Made by a program: the position numbers and the translations under genes. From Coriaria nepalensis (Eukaryota > Streptophyta > Magnoliopsida > Cucurbitales > Coriariaceae): a stretch of DNA of 64,000 nt. Where the stretch lies: NCBI GenBank assembly GCA_027186245.1, contig CP114483.1:19364220-19428219 (forward strand). Reading direction: 5' to 3'. The notes beneath the pieces were generated by a model that was not told where the DNA came from, did no database searches, and was given only the letters and a program-made list of their open reading frames with translations. Below, in pieces: positions 38,901 to 51,245 of this stretch (position 1 is its first letter; every line of letters begins with the position of its first letter).

Positions 38901-41900
38901 TTATGTAAGAAAATCATTTTTGAAGGGCAAAAATATAATTCGTTCGAATTCATTTATAATGATTTAATGACTAGAAGAGCCTCAATGACATGATTTTAAC
39001 GCTAAGTAAATGTATAGTTGCCTTCAATAGATCAACTGCAAGTTATGCACGAAAGTCATGTTTAAAAGGTGAATTTCGTCTGAAGTGATTTAGAATGATT
39101 TAATGAGTAAAAGAGATGCAATAATATGACTTTAATACTAAAAAAATGCATAGTTTCCTTCAGTAGATCAATTGCAAGTTATGCATGAAAGTCGTGTTTT
39201 AAATGCGAAAATAGATTTAGTTCGAAGTGCTTTCAAACAATTTAATGATCTAAAAAGACTGAATGATATGCTCTTTAAGGCTAAAATAATGCATTGTTGT
39301 ATTCAATAGATTAATTGCAGGTTATGTAAGAAAATCATTTTTGAAGGGCAAAAATATAATTCGTTCGAATTCATTTATAATGATTTAATGACTAGAAGAG
39401 CCTCAATGACATGATTTTAATGCTAAGTAAATGTATAGTTGCCTTCAGTAGATCAGCTGCAAGTTATGCACGAAAGTCATGTTTAAAAGGTGAATTTCAT
39501 CTGAAGTGATTTAGAATGATTTAATGAGTAAAAGAGATGCAATAATATGACTTTAACACTAAAAAAATGCGTAATTGCCTTCAGTAGATCAATTGCAAGT
39601 TATGCATGAACGTCGTGTTTTAAATGCGAAAATAGAATTAGTTCGAAGTGCTTTCAAACAATTTAATGATCTAAAAAGACTGAATGATATGCTCTTTAAG
39701 GCTAAAATAATGCATTGTTGTATTCAATAGATTAATTGCAGGTTATGTAAGAAAATCATTTTTGAAGGGCAAAAATATAATTCGTTCGAATTCATTTATA
39801 ATGATTTAATGACTAGAAGAGCCTCAATGACATGATTTTAACGCTAAGTAAATGTATAGTTGCCTTCAATAGATCAACTGCAAGTTATGCACGAAAGTCA
39901 TGTTTAAAAGGTGAATTTCGTCTGAAGTGATTTAGAATGATTTAATGAGTAAAAGAGATGCAATAATATGACTTTAACACTAAAAAAATGCATAATTGCC
40001 TTCAGTAGATCAATTGCAACTTATGAATCAAAGTCGTGTTTTAAATGCGAAAATAGAATTAGTTCGAAGTGCTTTCAAACAATTTAATGATCTAAAAAGA
40101 CTGAATGATATGCTCTTTAAGGCTAAAATAATGCATTGTTGTATTCAATAGATTAATTGCAGGTTATGTAAGAAAATCATTTTTGAAGGGCAAAAATATA
40201 ATTCGTTCGAATTCATTTATAATGATTTAATGACTAGAAGAGCCTCAATGACATGATTTTAATGCTAAGTAAATGTATAGTTGCCTTCAATAGATCAACT
40301 GCAAGTTATGCACGAAAGTCATGTTTAAAAGGTGAATTTCGTCTGAAGTGATTTAGAATGATTTAAGGAGTAAAAGAGATGCAATAATATGACTTTAATA
40401 CTAAAAAAATGCATAGTTTCCTTCAGTAGATCAATTGCAAGTTATGCATGAAAGTCGTGTTTTAAATGCGAAAATAGATTTAGTTCGAAGTGCTTTCAAA
40501 CAATTTAATGATCTAAAAAGACTGAATGATATGCTCTTTAAGGCTAAAATAATGCATTGTTGTATTCAATAGATTAATTGCAGGTTATGTAAGAAAATCA
40601 TTTTTGAAGGGCAAAAATATAATTCGTTCGAATTCATTTATAATGATTTAATGACTAGAAGAGCCTCAATGACATGATTTTCACGCTAAGTAAATGTATA
40701 GTTGCCTTCAATAGATCACCTGCAGGTAATGCACGAAAGTCATGTTTTAAAGGTGAATTTCGTCTGAAGTGATTTAGAATGATTTAGTGAGTAAGAGAGA
40801 TGCAATAATATGACTTTAACACTAAAAAAATGTGTAGTTGCCTTCAGTAGATCAATTGCAAGTCATGCATGAAAGTCGTGTTTTAAATGCCAAAATAGAA
40901 CTAGTTCGAAGTGCTTTCAAACAATTTAATGATCTGAAAAGAGTGAATAATATGCTCTTTAAGGCTAAAATAATGCATTGTTGTATTCAATAGATTAATT
41001 GCAGGTTATGTAAGAAAATCATTTTTGAAGGGCAAAAATATAATTCGTTCGAATTCATTTATAATGATTTATTGACTAGAAGAGCCTCAATGACATGATT
41101 TTAATGCTAAGTAAATGTATAGTTGCCTTCAGTAGATCAACTACAAGTTATGCACGAAAGTCATGTTTAAAAGGTGAATTTCGTCTGAAGTGATTTAGAA
41201 TGATTTAATGAGTAAAAGAGATGCAATAATATGACTTTAACACTAAAAAAATGCATAATTGCCTTCAGTAGATCAATTGCAACTTATGAATCAAAGTCGT
41301 GTTTTAAATGCGAAAATAGAATTAGTTCGAAGTGCTTTCAAACAATTTAATGATCTAAAAAGACTGAATGATATGCTCTTTAAGGCTAAAATAATGCATT
41401 GTTGTATTCAATAGATTAATTGCAGGTTATGTAAGAAAATCATTTTTGAAGGGCAAAAATATAATTCGTTCGAATTCATTTATAATGATTTAATGACTAG
41501 AAGAGCCTCAATGACATGATTTTAATGCTAAGTAAATGTATAGTTGCCTTCAGTAGATCAACTACAAGTTATGCACGAAAGTCATGTTTAAAAGGTGAAT
41601 TTCGTCTGAAGTGATTTAGAATGATTTAATGAGTAAAAGAGATGCAATAATATGACTTTAACACTAAAAAAATGCATAATTGCCTTCAGTAGATCACTTG
41701 CAAGTTATGAATCAAAGTCGTGTTTTAAATGCGAAAATAGAATTGGTTCGAAGTGCTTTCAAACAATTTAATGATCTAAAAAGACTGAATGATATGCTCT
41801 TTAAGGCTAAAATAATGCATTGTTGTATTCAATAGATTAATTGCAGGTTATGTAAGAAAATCATTTTTGAAGGGCAAAAATATAATTCGTTCGAATTCAT

Positions 41901-44044
41901 TTATAATGATTTAATGACTAGAAGAGCCTCAATGACATGATTTTAACGCTAAGTAAATGTATAGTTGCCTTCAATAGATCAACTGCAAGTTATGCACGAA
42001 AGTCAAGTTCAAAAGGTGAATTTCGTCTGAAGTGATTTAGAATGATTTAATGAGTAAAAGAGATGCAATAATATGACTTTAACACTAAAAAAATGCGTAA
42101 TTGCCTTCAGTAGATCAATTGCAAGTTATGCATGAAAGTCATGTTTTAAATGCGAAAATAGAATTAGTTCGAAGTGCTTTCAAACAATTTAATGATCTAA
42201 AAAGACTGAATGATATGCTCTTTAAGGCTAAAATAATGCATTGTTGTATTCAATAGATTAATTGCAGGTTATGTAAGAAAATCATTTTTGAAGGGCAAAA
42301 ATATAATTCGTTCGAATTCATTTATAATGATTTAATGACTAGAAGAGCCTCAATGACATGATTTTAACGCTAAGTAAATGTATAGTTGCCTTCAATAGAT
42401 CAACTGCAAGTTATGCACGAAAGTCATGTTTAAAAGGTGAATTTCATCTGAAGTGATTTAGAATGATTTAATGAGTAAAAGAGATGCAATAATATGACTT
42501 TAATACTAAAAAAATGCATAGTTTCCTTCAGTAGATCAATTGCAAGTTATGCATGAAAGTCGTGTTTTAAATGCGAAAATAGAATTAGTTCGAAGTGCTT
42601 TCGAACAATTTAATGATCTAAAAAGACTGAATGATATGCTCTTTAAGGCTAAAATAATGCATTGTTGTATTCAATAGATTAATTGCAGGTTATGTAAGAA
42701 AATCATTTTTGAAGGGCAAAAACATAATTCGTTCGAATTCATTTATAATGATTTAATGACTAGATGAGCCTCAATGACATGATTTTAAGGCTAAGTAAAT
42801 GTATAGTTACCTTCAGTAGAGAAACTGCAAGTTATGCACGAAAGTCAAAATTAAAAGGTGAATTTCGTCTGAAGTGATTTAGAATGATTTATTGAGTAAA
42901 AGAGATGCAATAATATGACTTTAATACTAAAAAAATGCATAGTTTCCTTCAGTAGATCAATTGCAAGTTATGCATGAAAGTCGTGTTTTAAATGCGAAAA
43001 TAGAATTAGTTCGAAGTGCTTTCAAACAATTTAATGATCTAAAAAGACTGAATGATATGCTCTTTAAGGCTAAAATAATGCATTGTTGTATTCAATAGAT
43101 TAATTGCAGGTTATGTAAGAAAATCATTTTTGAAGGGCAAAAATATAATTCGTTCGAATTCATTTATAATGATTTAATGACTAGAAGAGCCTCAATGACA
43201 TGATTTTAATGCTAAGTAAATGTATAGTTGCCTTCAATAGATCACCTGCAAGTTATGCACGAAGGTCATGTTTAAAAGGTGAATTTCGTCTGAAATGATT
43301 TAGAATGAGTTAATGAGTAAAAGAGATGTAATAATATGACTTTAACACTAAAAAAATGCATAATTGCCTTCAGTAGATCAATTGCAAGTTATGCATGAAA
43401 GTCGTGTTTTAAATGCGAAAATAGAATTAGTTCGAAGTGCTTTCGAACAATTTAATGATCTAAAAAGACTGAATGATATGCTCTTTAAGGCTAAAATAAT
43501 GCATTGTTGTATTCAATGGATTAATTGCAGGTTATGTAAGAAAATCATTTTTGAAGGGCAAAAATATAATTCGTTCGAATTCATTTATAATGATTTAATG
43601 ACTAGAAGAGCCTCAATGACATGATATTAATGCTAAGTAAATGTATAGTTGCCTTCAGTAGATCAGCTGCAAGTTATGCACGAAAGTCATGTTTAAAAGG
43701 TGAATTTCATCTGAAGTGATTTAGAATGATTTAATGAGTAAAAGAGATGCAATAATATGACTTTAACACTAAAAAAATGCGTAATTGCCTTCAGTAGATC
43801 AATTGCAAGTTATGCATGAAAGTCATGTTTTAAATGCGAAAATAGTATTAGTTCGAAGTGCTTTCAAACAATTTAATGATCTAAAAAGACTGAATGATAT
43901 GCTCTTTAAGGCTAAAATAATGCATTGTTGTATTCAATAGATTAATTGCAGGTTATGTAAGAAAATCATTTTTGAAGGGCAAAAATATAATTCGTTCGAA
44001 TTCATTTATAATGATTTAATGACTAGAAGAGCCTCAATGACATG
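35946..44044 (+). repeat. Large higher-order block, copy 2 (~8.1 kb)
   Basis: This is the second copy of 21630-29307, with one added 421-bp unit at about 38.6-39.2 kb. That unit completes a second 4-unit cycle (CAATAACATG at 36035 and 37719, then AGATTTAG near 39212). CCTGCAGGTAATG is at 40719 against 25982 in copy 1. Small differences include CACTTGCAAG for CAATTGCAAG, AAAATTAAAAGG for AAGATTAAAAGG, and AGTATTAG for AGAATTAG. It ends where TTTTAATGC with CAACTACAAG replaces TATTAATGC with CAGCTGCAAG. Confidence 0.85.
43364..43624 (+). other. 86-codon open frame, copy of 28627
   Basis: The predicted peptide is identical to 28627, at an offset of 14737. That is the offset of the large higher-order block, so the open frame was copied with its surroundings. 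Confidence 0.25.
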
Positions 44045-45306
44045 ATTTTAATGCTAAGTAAATGTATAGTTGCCTTCAGTAGATCAACTACAAGTTATGC
44101 ACGAAAGTCATGTTTAAAAGGTGAATTTCGTCTGAAGTGATTTAGAATGATTTAATGAGTAAAAGAGATGCAATAATATGACTTTAACACTAAAAAAATG
44201 CATAATTGCCTTCAGTAGATCAATTGCAAGTTATGAATCAAAGTCGTGTTTTAAATGCGAAAATAGAATTGGTTCGAAGTGCTTTCAAACAATTTAATGA
44301 TCTAAAAAGACTGAATGATATGCTCTTTAAGGCTAAAATAATGCATTGTTGTATTCAATAGATTAATTGCAGGTTATGTAAGAAAATCATTTTTGAAGGG
44401 CAAAAATATAATTCGTTCGAATTCATTTATAATGATTTAATGACTAGAAGAGCCTCAATGACATGATTTTAACGCTAAGTAAATGTATAGTTGCCTTCAA
44501 TAGATCAACTGCAAGTTATGCACGAAAGTCAAGTTCAAAAGGTGAATTTCGTCTGAAGTGATTTAGAATGATTTAATGAGTAAAAGAGATGCAATAATAT
44601 GACTTTAACACTAAAAAAATGCGTAATTGCCTTCAGTAGATCAATTGCAAGTTATGCATGAAAGTCATGTTTTAAATGCGAAAATAGAATTAGTTCGAAG
44701 TGCTTCCAAACAATTTAATGATCTAAAAAGACTGAATGATATGCTCTTTAAGGCTAAAATAATGCATTGTTGTATTCAATAGATTAATTGCAGGTTATGT
44801 AAGAAAATCATTTTTGAAGGGCAAAAATATAATTCGTTCGAATTCATTTATAATGATTTAATGACTAGAAGAGCCTCAATGACATGATTTTAACGCTAAG
44901 TAAATGTATAGTTGCCTTCAATAGATCAACTGCAAGTTATGCACGAAAGTCATGTTTAAAAGGTGAATTTCATCTGAAGTGATTTAGAATGATTTAATGA
45001 GTAAAAGAGATGCAATAATATGACTTTAATACTAAAAAAATGCATAGTTTCCTTCAGTAGATCAATTGCAAGTTATGCATGAAAGTCATGTTTTAAATGC
45101 GAAAATAGAATTAGTTCGAAGTGCTTTCAAACAATTTAATGATCTAAAAAGACTGAATGATATGCTCTTTAAGGCTAAAATAATGCATTGTTGTATTCAA
45201 TAGATTAATTGCAGGTTATGTAAGAAAATCATTTTTGAAGGGCAAAAATATAATTCGTTCGAATTCATTTATAATGATTTAATGACTAGAAGAGCCTCAA
45301 TGACAT

Positions 45307-48300
45307 GATATTAATGCTAAGTAAATGTATAGTTGCCTTCAGTAGATCAGCTGCAAGTTATGCACGAAAGTCATGTTTAAAAGGTGAATTTCATCTGAAG
45401 TGATTTAGAATGATTTAATGAGTAAAAGAGATGCAATAATATGACTTTAACACTAAAAAAATGCGTAATTGCCTTCAGTAGATCAATTGCAAGTTATGCA
45501 TGAAAGTCATGTTTTAAATGCGAAAATAGAATTAGTTCGAAGTGCTTTCAAACAATTTAATGATCTAAAAAGACTGAATGATATGCTCTTTAAGGCTAAA
45601 ATAATGCATTGTTGTATTCAATAGATTAATTGCAGGTTATGTAAGAAAATCATTTTTGGAGGGCAAAAATATAATTCGTTCGAATTCATTTATAATGATT
45701 TAATGACTAGAAGAGCCTCAATGACATGATTTTAATGCTAAGTAAATGTATAGTTGCCTTCAGTAGATCAACTACAAGTTATGCACGAAAGTCATGTTTA
45801 AAAGGTGAATTTCGTCTGAAGTGATTTAGAATGATTTAATGAGTAAAAGAGATGCAATAATATGACTTTAACACTAAAAAAATGCATAATTGCCTTCAGT
45901 AGATCAATTGCAAGTTATGAATAAAAGTCGTGTTTTAAATGCGAAAATAGAATTGGTTCGAAGTGCTTTCAAACAATTTAATGATCTAAAAAGACTGAAT
46001 GATATGCTCTTTAAGGCTAAAATAATGCATTGTTGTATTCAATAGATTAATTGCAGGTTATGTAAGAAAATCATTTTTGAAGGGCAAAAATATAATTCGT
46101 TCGAATTCATTTATAATGATTTAATGACTAGAAGAGCCTCAATGACATGATTTTAACGCTAAGTAAATGTATAGTTGCCTTCAATAGATCAACTGCAAGT
46201 TATGCACGAAAGTCATGTTTAAAAGGTGAATTTCATCTGAAGTGATTTAGAATGATTTAATGAGTAAAAGAGATGCAATAATATGACTTTAATACTAAAA
46301 AAATGCATAGTTTCCTTCAGTAGATCAATTGCAAGTTATGCATGAAAGTCGTGTTTTAAATGCGAAAATAGAATTAGTTCGAAGTGCTTTCGAACAATTT
46401 AATGATCTAAAAAGACCGAATGATATGCTCTTTAAGGCTAAAATAATGCATTGTTGTATTCAATAGATTAATTGCAGGTTATGTAAGAAAATCATTTTTG
46501 AAGGGCAAAAACATAATTCGTTCGAATTCATTTATAATGATTTAATGACTAGATGAGCCTCAATGACATGATTTTAAGGCTAAGTAAATGTATAGTTGCC
46601 TTCAGTAGAGAAACTGCAAGTTATGCACGAAAGTCAAGATTAAAAGGTGAATTTCGTCTGAAGTGATTTAGAATGATTTATTGAGTAAAAGAGATGCAAT
46701 AATATGACTTTAATACTAAACAAATGCATAGTTTCCTTCAGTAGATCAATTGCAAGTTATGCATGAAAGTCGTGTTTTAAATGCGAAAATAGAATTAGTT
46801 CGAAGTGCTTTCGAACAATTTAATGATCTAAAAAGACTGAATGATATGCTCTTTAAGGCTAAAATAATGCATTGTTGTATTTAATGGATTAATTGCAGGT
46901 TATGTAAGAAAATCATTTTTGAAGGGCAAAAATATAATTCCTTCGAATTCATTTATAATGATTTAATGACTAGAAGAGCCTCAATGACATGATTTTAATG
47001 CTAAGTAAATGTATAGTTGCCTTCAGTAGATCAACTGCAAGTTATGCACGAAAGTCATGTTTAAAAGGTGAATTTCATCTAAAGTGATTTAGAATGATTC
47101 TTATGAGTAAAAGAGATGCAATAATATGACTTTAACACTAAAAAAATGCATAGTTTCCTTCAGTACATCAATTGCAAGTTATTCATGAAAGTCGTGTTTT
47201 AAATGCGAAAATAGAATTAGTTCGAAGTGCTTTCAAACAATTTAATGATCTGAAAAGAGTGAATAATATGCTCTTTAAAGCTAAAATAATGCATTGTTGT
47301 ATTCAATAGATTAATTGCAGGTTATGTAAGAAAATCATTTTTGAAGGGCAAAAATATGATTCGTTCGAATTCATTTATAATGATTTATTGACTAGAAGAG
47401 CCTCAATGACATGATTTTAATGCTAAGTAAATGTATAGTTGCCTTCAGTAGATCAACTGCAAGTTATGCACGAAAGTCATGTTTAAAAGGTGAATTTCGT
47501 CTGAAGTGATTTAGAATGATTTAATGAGTAAAAGAGATGCAATAATATGACTTTAACACGAAAAAAATGCATAATTGCCTTCAGTAGATCAATTGCAAGT
47601 TATGAATCAAAGTCGTGTTTTAAATGCGAAAATAGAATTAGTTCGAAGTGCTTTCAAACAATTTAATGATCTAAAAAGACTGATTGATATGCTCTTTAAG
47701 GCTAAAATAATGCATTGTTCTGTTCAATAGATTAATTGCAGGTTATGTAAGAAAATCATTTTTGAAGGGCAAAAACATAATTCGTTCGAATTCATTTATA
47801 ATGATTTAATGACTAGAAGAGCCTCAATGACATGATTTTAATGCTAAGTAAATGTATAGTTGCCTTCAGTAGATCAACTGCAAGTTATGCACGAAAGTCA
47901 TGTTTAAAAGGTGAATTTCGTCTGAAGTGGTTTAGAATGATTTAATGAGTAAAAGAGATGCAATAATATGACTTTAACACTAAAAAAATGTGTAGTTGCC
48001 TTCAGTAGATCAATTGCAAGTCATGCATGAAAGTCGTGTTTTTAATCCGAAAATAGAACTAGTTCGAAGTGCTTTCAAACAATTTAATGATCTGAGAAGA
48101 GTGAATAATATGCTCTTTAAGGCTAAAATAATGCACTGTTGTATTCAATAGATTAATTGCAGGTTATGTAAGAAAATCATTTTTGAAGGGCAAAAATATA
48201 ATTCGTTCGAATTCATTTATAATGATTTAATGACTAGAAGAGCTTCAATGACATGATTTTAATGCTAAGTAAATGTATAGTTGCCTTCAGTAGATCAACT

Positions 48301-48330
48301 GCAAGTTATGCACGAAAGTCATGTTTAAAA
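45307..48330 (+). repeat. Dispersed third copy of the 8-unit pattern
   Basis: The 29307-32330 marker series recurs here at an offset of 16000 (38 x 421 + 2). It includes TGATATTAATG, GAATAAAAGTCG, AAGACCGAATG, GTATTTAATGG, GATTCTTATGAG, CAGTACATC, TGTTCTGTTC, GTGGTTTAG and GAGCTTCAATG. New differences are ACTAAACAAATG (46727), AAACATAATTCG near 47775, and TTTTTAATCCG. Part of this segment lies inside the 12-unit block that follows. Confidence 0.8.
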
Positions 48331-48832
48331 GGTGAATTTCGTCTGAAGTGATTTAGAATGATTTAATGAGTAAAAGAGATGCAATAATATGACTTTAACA
48401 CTAAAACAATGTGTAGTTGCCTTTAGTAGATCAAATGCAAGTCATGCATGAAAGTCGTGTTTTAAATGCGAAAATAGAATTAGTTCGAAGTGCTTTCGAA
48501 CAATTTAATGATCTAAAAAGACTGAATGATATGCTCTTTAAGGCTAAAATAATGCATTGTTGTATTCAATAGATTAATTGCAGGTTATGTAAGAAAATCA
48601 TTTTTGAAGGGCAAAAATATAATTCGTTCGAATTCATTTATAATGATTTAATGACTAGAAGAGCCTCAATGACATGATTTTAATGCTAAGTAAATTTATA
48701 GTTGCCTTCAGTAGATCAACTGCAAGTTATGCACGAAAGTCATGTTTAAAAGGTGAATTTCGTCTGAAGTGATTTAGAATGATTTAATGAGTAAAAGAGA
48801 TGCAATAATATGACTTTAACACGAAAAAAATG

Positions 48833-49670
48833 CATAATTGCCTTCAGTAGATCAATTGCAAGTTATGAATCAAAGTCGTGTTTTAAATGCGAAAATAGAA
48901 TTAGTTCAAAGTGCTTTCAAACAATTTAATGATCTAAAAAGACTGAATGATATGCTCTCTAAGGCTAAAATAATGCATTGTTGTATTCAATAGATTAATT
49001 GCAGGTTATGTAAGAAAATCATTTTTGAAGGGCAAAAATATAATTCGTTCGAATTCATTTATAATGATTTAATGACTAGAAGAGCCTCAATGACATGATT
49101 TTAACGCTAAGTAAATGTATAGTTGCCTTCAATAGATCACCTGCACGTTATGCACGAAAGTCATGTTTAAGAGGTGAATTTCGTCTGAAGTGATTTAGAA
49201 TGATTTAATGAGTAAAAGAGATGCAATAATATGACTTTAACACTAAAAAAATGCATAATTGCCTTCAGTAGATCAATTGCAAGTTATGAATCAAAGTCGT
49301 GTTTTAAATGCGAAAATAGAATTAGTTCAAAGTGCTTTCAAACAATTTAATGATCTAAAAAGACTGAATGATATGCTCTTTAAGGCTAAAATAATGCATT
49401 GTTGTATTCAATAGATTAATTGCAGGTTATGTAAGAAAATCATTTTTGAAGGGCAAAAATATAATTCGTTCGAATTCATTTATAATGATTTAATGACTAG
49501 AAGAGCCTCAATGACATGATTTTAACGCTAAGTAAATGTATAGTTGCCTTCAATAGATCACCTGCACGTTATGCACGAAAGTCATGTTTAAGAGGTGAAT
49601 TTCGTCTGAAGTGATTTAGAATGATTTAATGAGTAAAAGAGATGCAATAATATGACTTTAACACAAAAAA
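48833..49670 (+). repeat. Single-unit tandem duplication, TTTAAGAGG type
   Basis: Two adjacent units share GAATCAAAG, GTTCAAAGTGC, CACCTGCACGTTATG and GTTTAAGAGGTG at a 421-bp offset (near 49141 and 49562). The pair is carried into 12-unit copy 2 (near 54195 and 54616). One such unit also appears near 60940. Confidence 0.75.
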
Positions 49671-49679
49671 AATGCATAA

Positions 49680-49940
49680 TTGCCTTCAGTAGATCAATTG
49701 CAAGTTATGCATCAAAGTCGTGTTTTAAATGCGAAAATAGAATTAGTTCGAAGTGCTTTCAAACAATTTAATGATCTAAAAAGACTGAATGATATGCTCT
49801 TTAAGGCTAAAATAATGCATTGTTGTATTCAATGGATTAATTGCAGGTTATGTAAGAAAATCATTTTTGAAGGGCAAAAATATAATTTGTTCGAATTCAT
49901 TTATAATGATTTAATGACTAGAAGAGCCTCAATGACATGA
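49680..49940 (+). other. 86-codon open frame in 12-unit block copy 1
   Basis: TGG at codon 52 keeps the frame open. It carries GCATCAAAG, giving Q at residue 12 where the copy at 54734 has E, and TTGTTCGAA, giving L for S at residue 70. It is preceded by AACACAAAAAAAATG rather than AACACTAAAA. Confidence 0.25.
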
Positions 49941-51245
49941 TTTTAATGCTAAGTAAATGTATAGTTGCCTTCAGTAGATCAACTGCAAGTTATGCACGAA
50001 AGTCATGTTTAAAAGGTGAATTTCATCTGAAGTGATTTAGAATGATTCTTATGAGTAAAAGAGATGCAATAATATGACTTTAACACTAAAAAAATGCATA
50101 GTTTCCTTCAGTACATCAATTGCAAGTTATTCATGAAAGTCGTGTTTTAAATGCGAAAATAGAATTAGTTCGAAGTGCTTTCGAACAATTTAATGATCTA
50201 AAAAGACTGAATGATATGCTCTTTAAGGCTAAAATAATGCATTGTTGTATTCAATAGATTAATTGCAGGTTATGTAAGAAAATCATTTTTGAAGGGCAAA
50301 AATATAATTCGTTCGAATTCATTTATAATGATTTATTGACTAGAAGAGCCTCAATGACATGATTTTAATGCTAAGTAAATGTATAGTTGCCTTCAGTAGA
50401 TCAACTGCAAGTTATGCACGAAAGTCATGTTTAAAAGGTGAATTTCGTCTGAAGTGATTTAGAATGATTTAATAAGTAAAAGAGATGCAATAATATGACT
50501 TTAACACGAAAAAAATGCATAATTGCCTTCAGTAGATCAATTGCAAGTTATGAATCAAAGTCGTGTTTTAAATGCGAAAATAGAATTAGTTCAAAGTGCT
50601 TTCAAACAATTTAATGATCTAAAAAGACTGATTGATATGCTCTTTAAGGCTAAAATAATGCATTGTTGTATTCAATAGATTAATTGCAGGTTATGTAAGA
50701 AAATCATTTTTGAAGGGCAAAAATATAATTCGTTCGAATTCATTTATAATGATTTAATGACTAGAAGAGCCTCAATGACATGATTTTAATGCTAAGTAAA
50801 TGTATAGTTGCCTTCAGTAGATCGACTGCAAGTTATGCACGAAAGTCATGTTTAAAAGGTGAATTTCGTCTGAAGTGATTTAGAATGATTTAATGAGTAA
50901 AAGAGATGCAATAATATGACTTTAACACTAAAAAAATGCGTAATTGCCTTCAGTAGATCAATTGCAAGTTATGCATGAAAGTCATGTTTTAAATGCGAAA
51001 ATAGAATTAGTTCGAAGTGCTTTCAAACAATTTAATGATCTAAAAAGACTGAATGATATGCTCTTTAAGGCTAAAATAATGCATTGTTGTATTCAATAGA
51101 TTAATTGCAGGTTATGTAAGAAAATCATTTTTGAAGGGCAAAAATATAATTCGTTCGAATTCATTTATAATGATTTAATGACTAGAAGAGCCTCAATGAC
51201 ATGATATTAATGCTAAGTAAAATTATAGTTGCCTTCAGTAGATCA

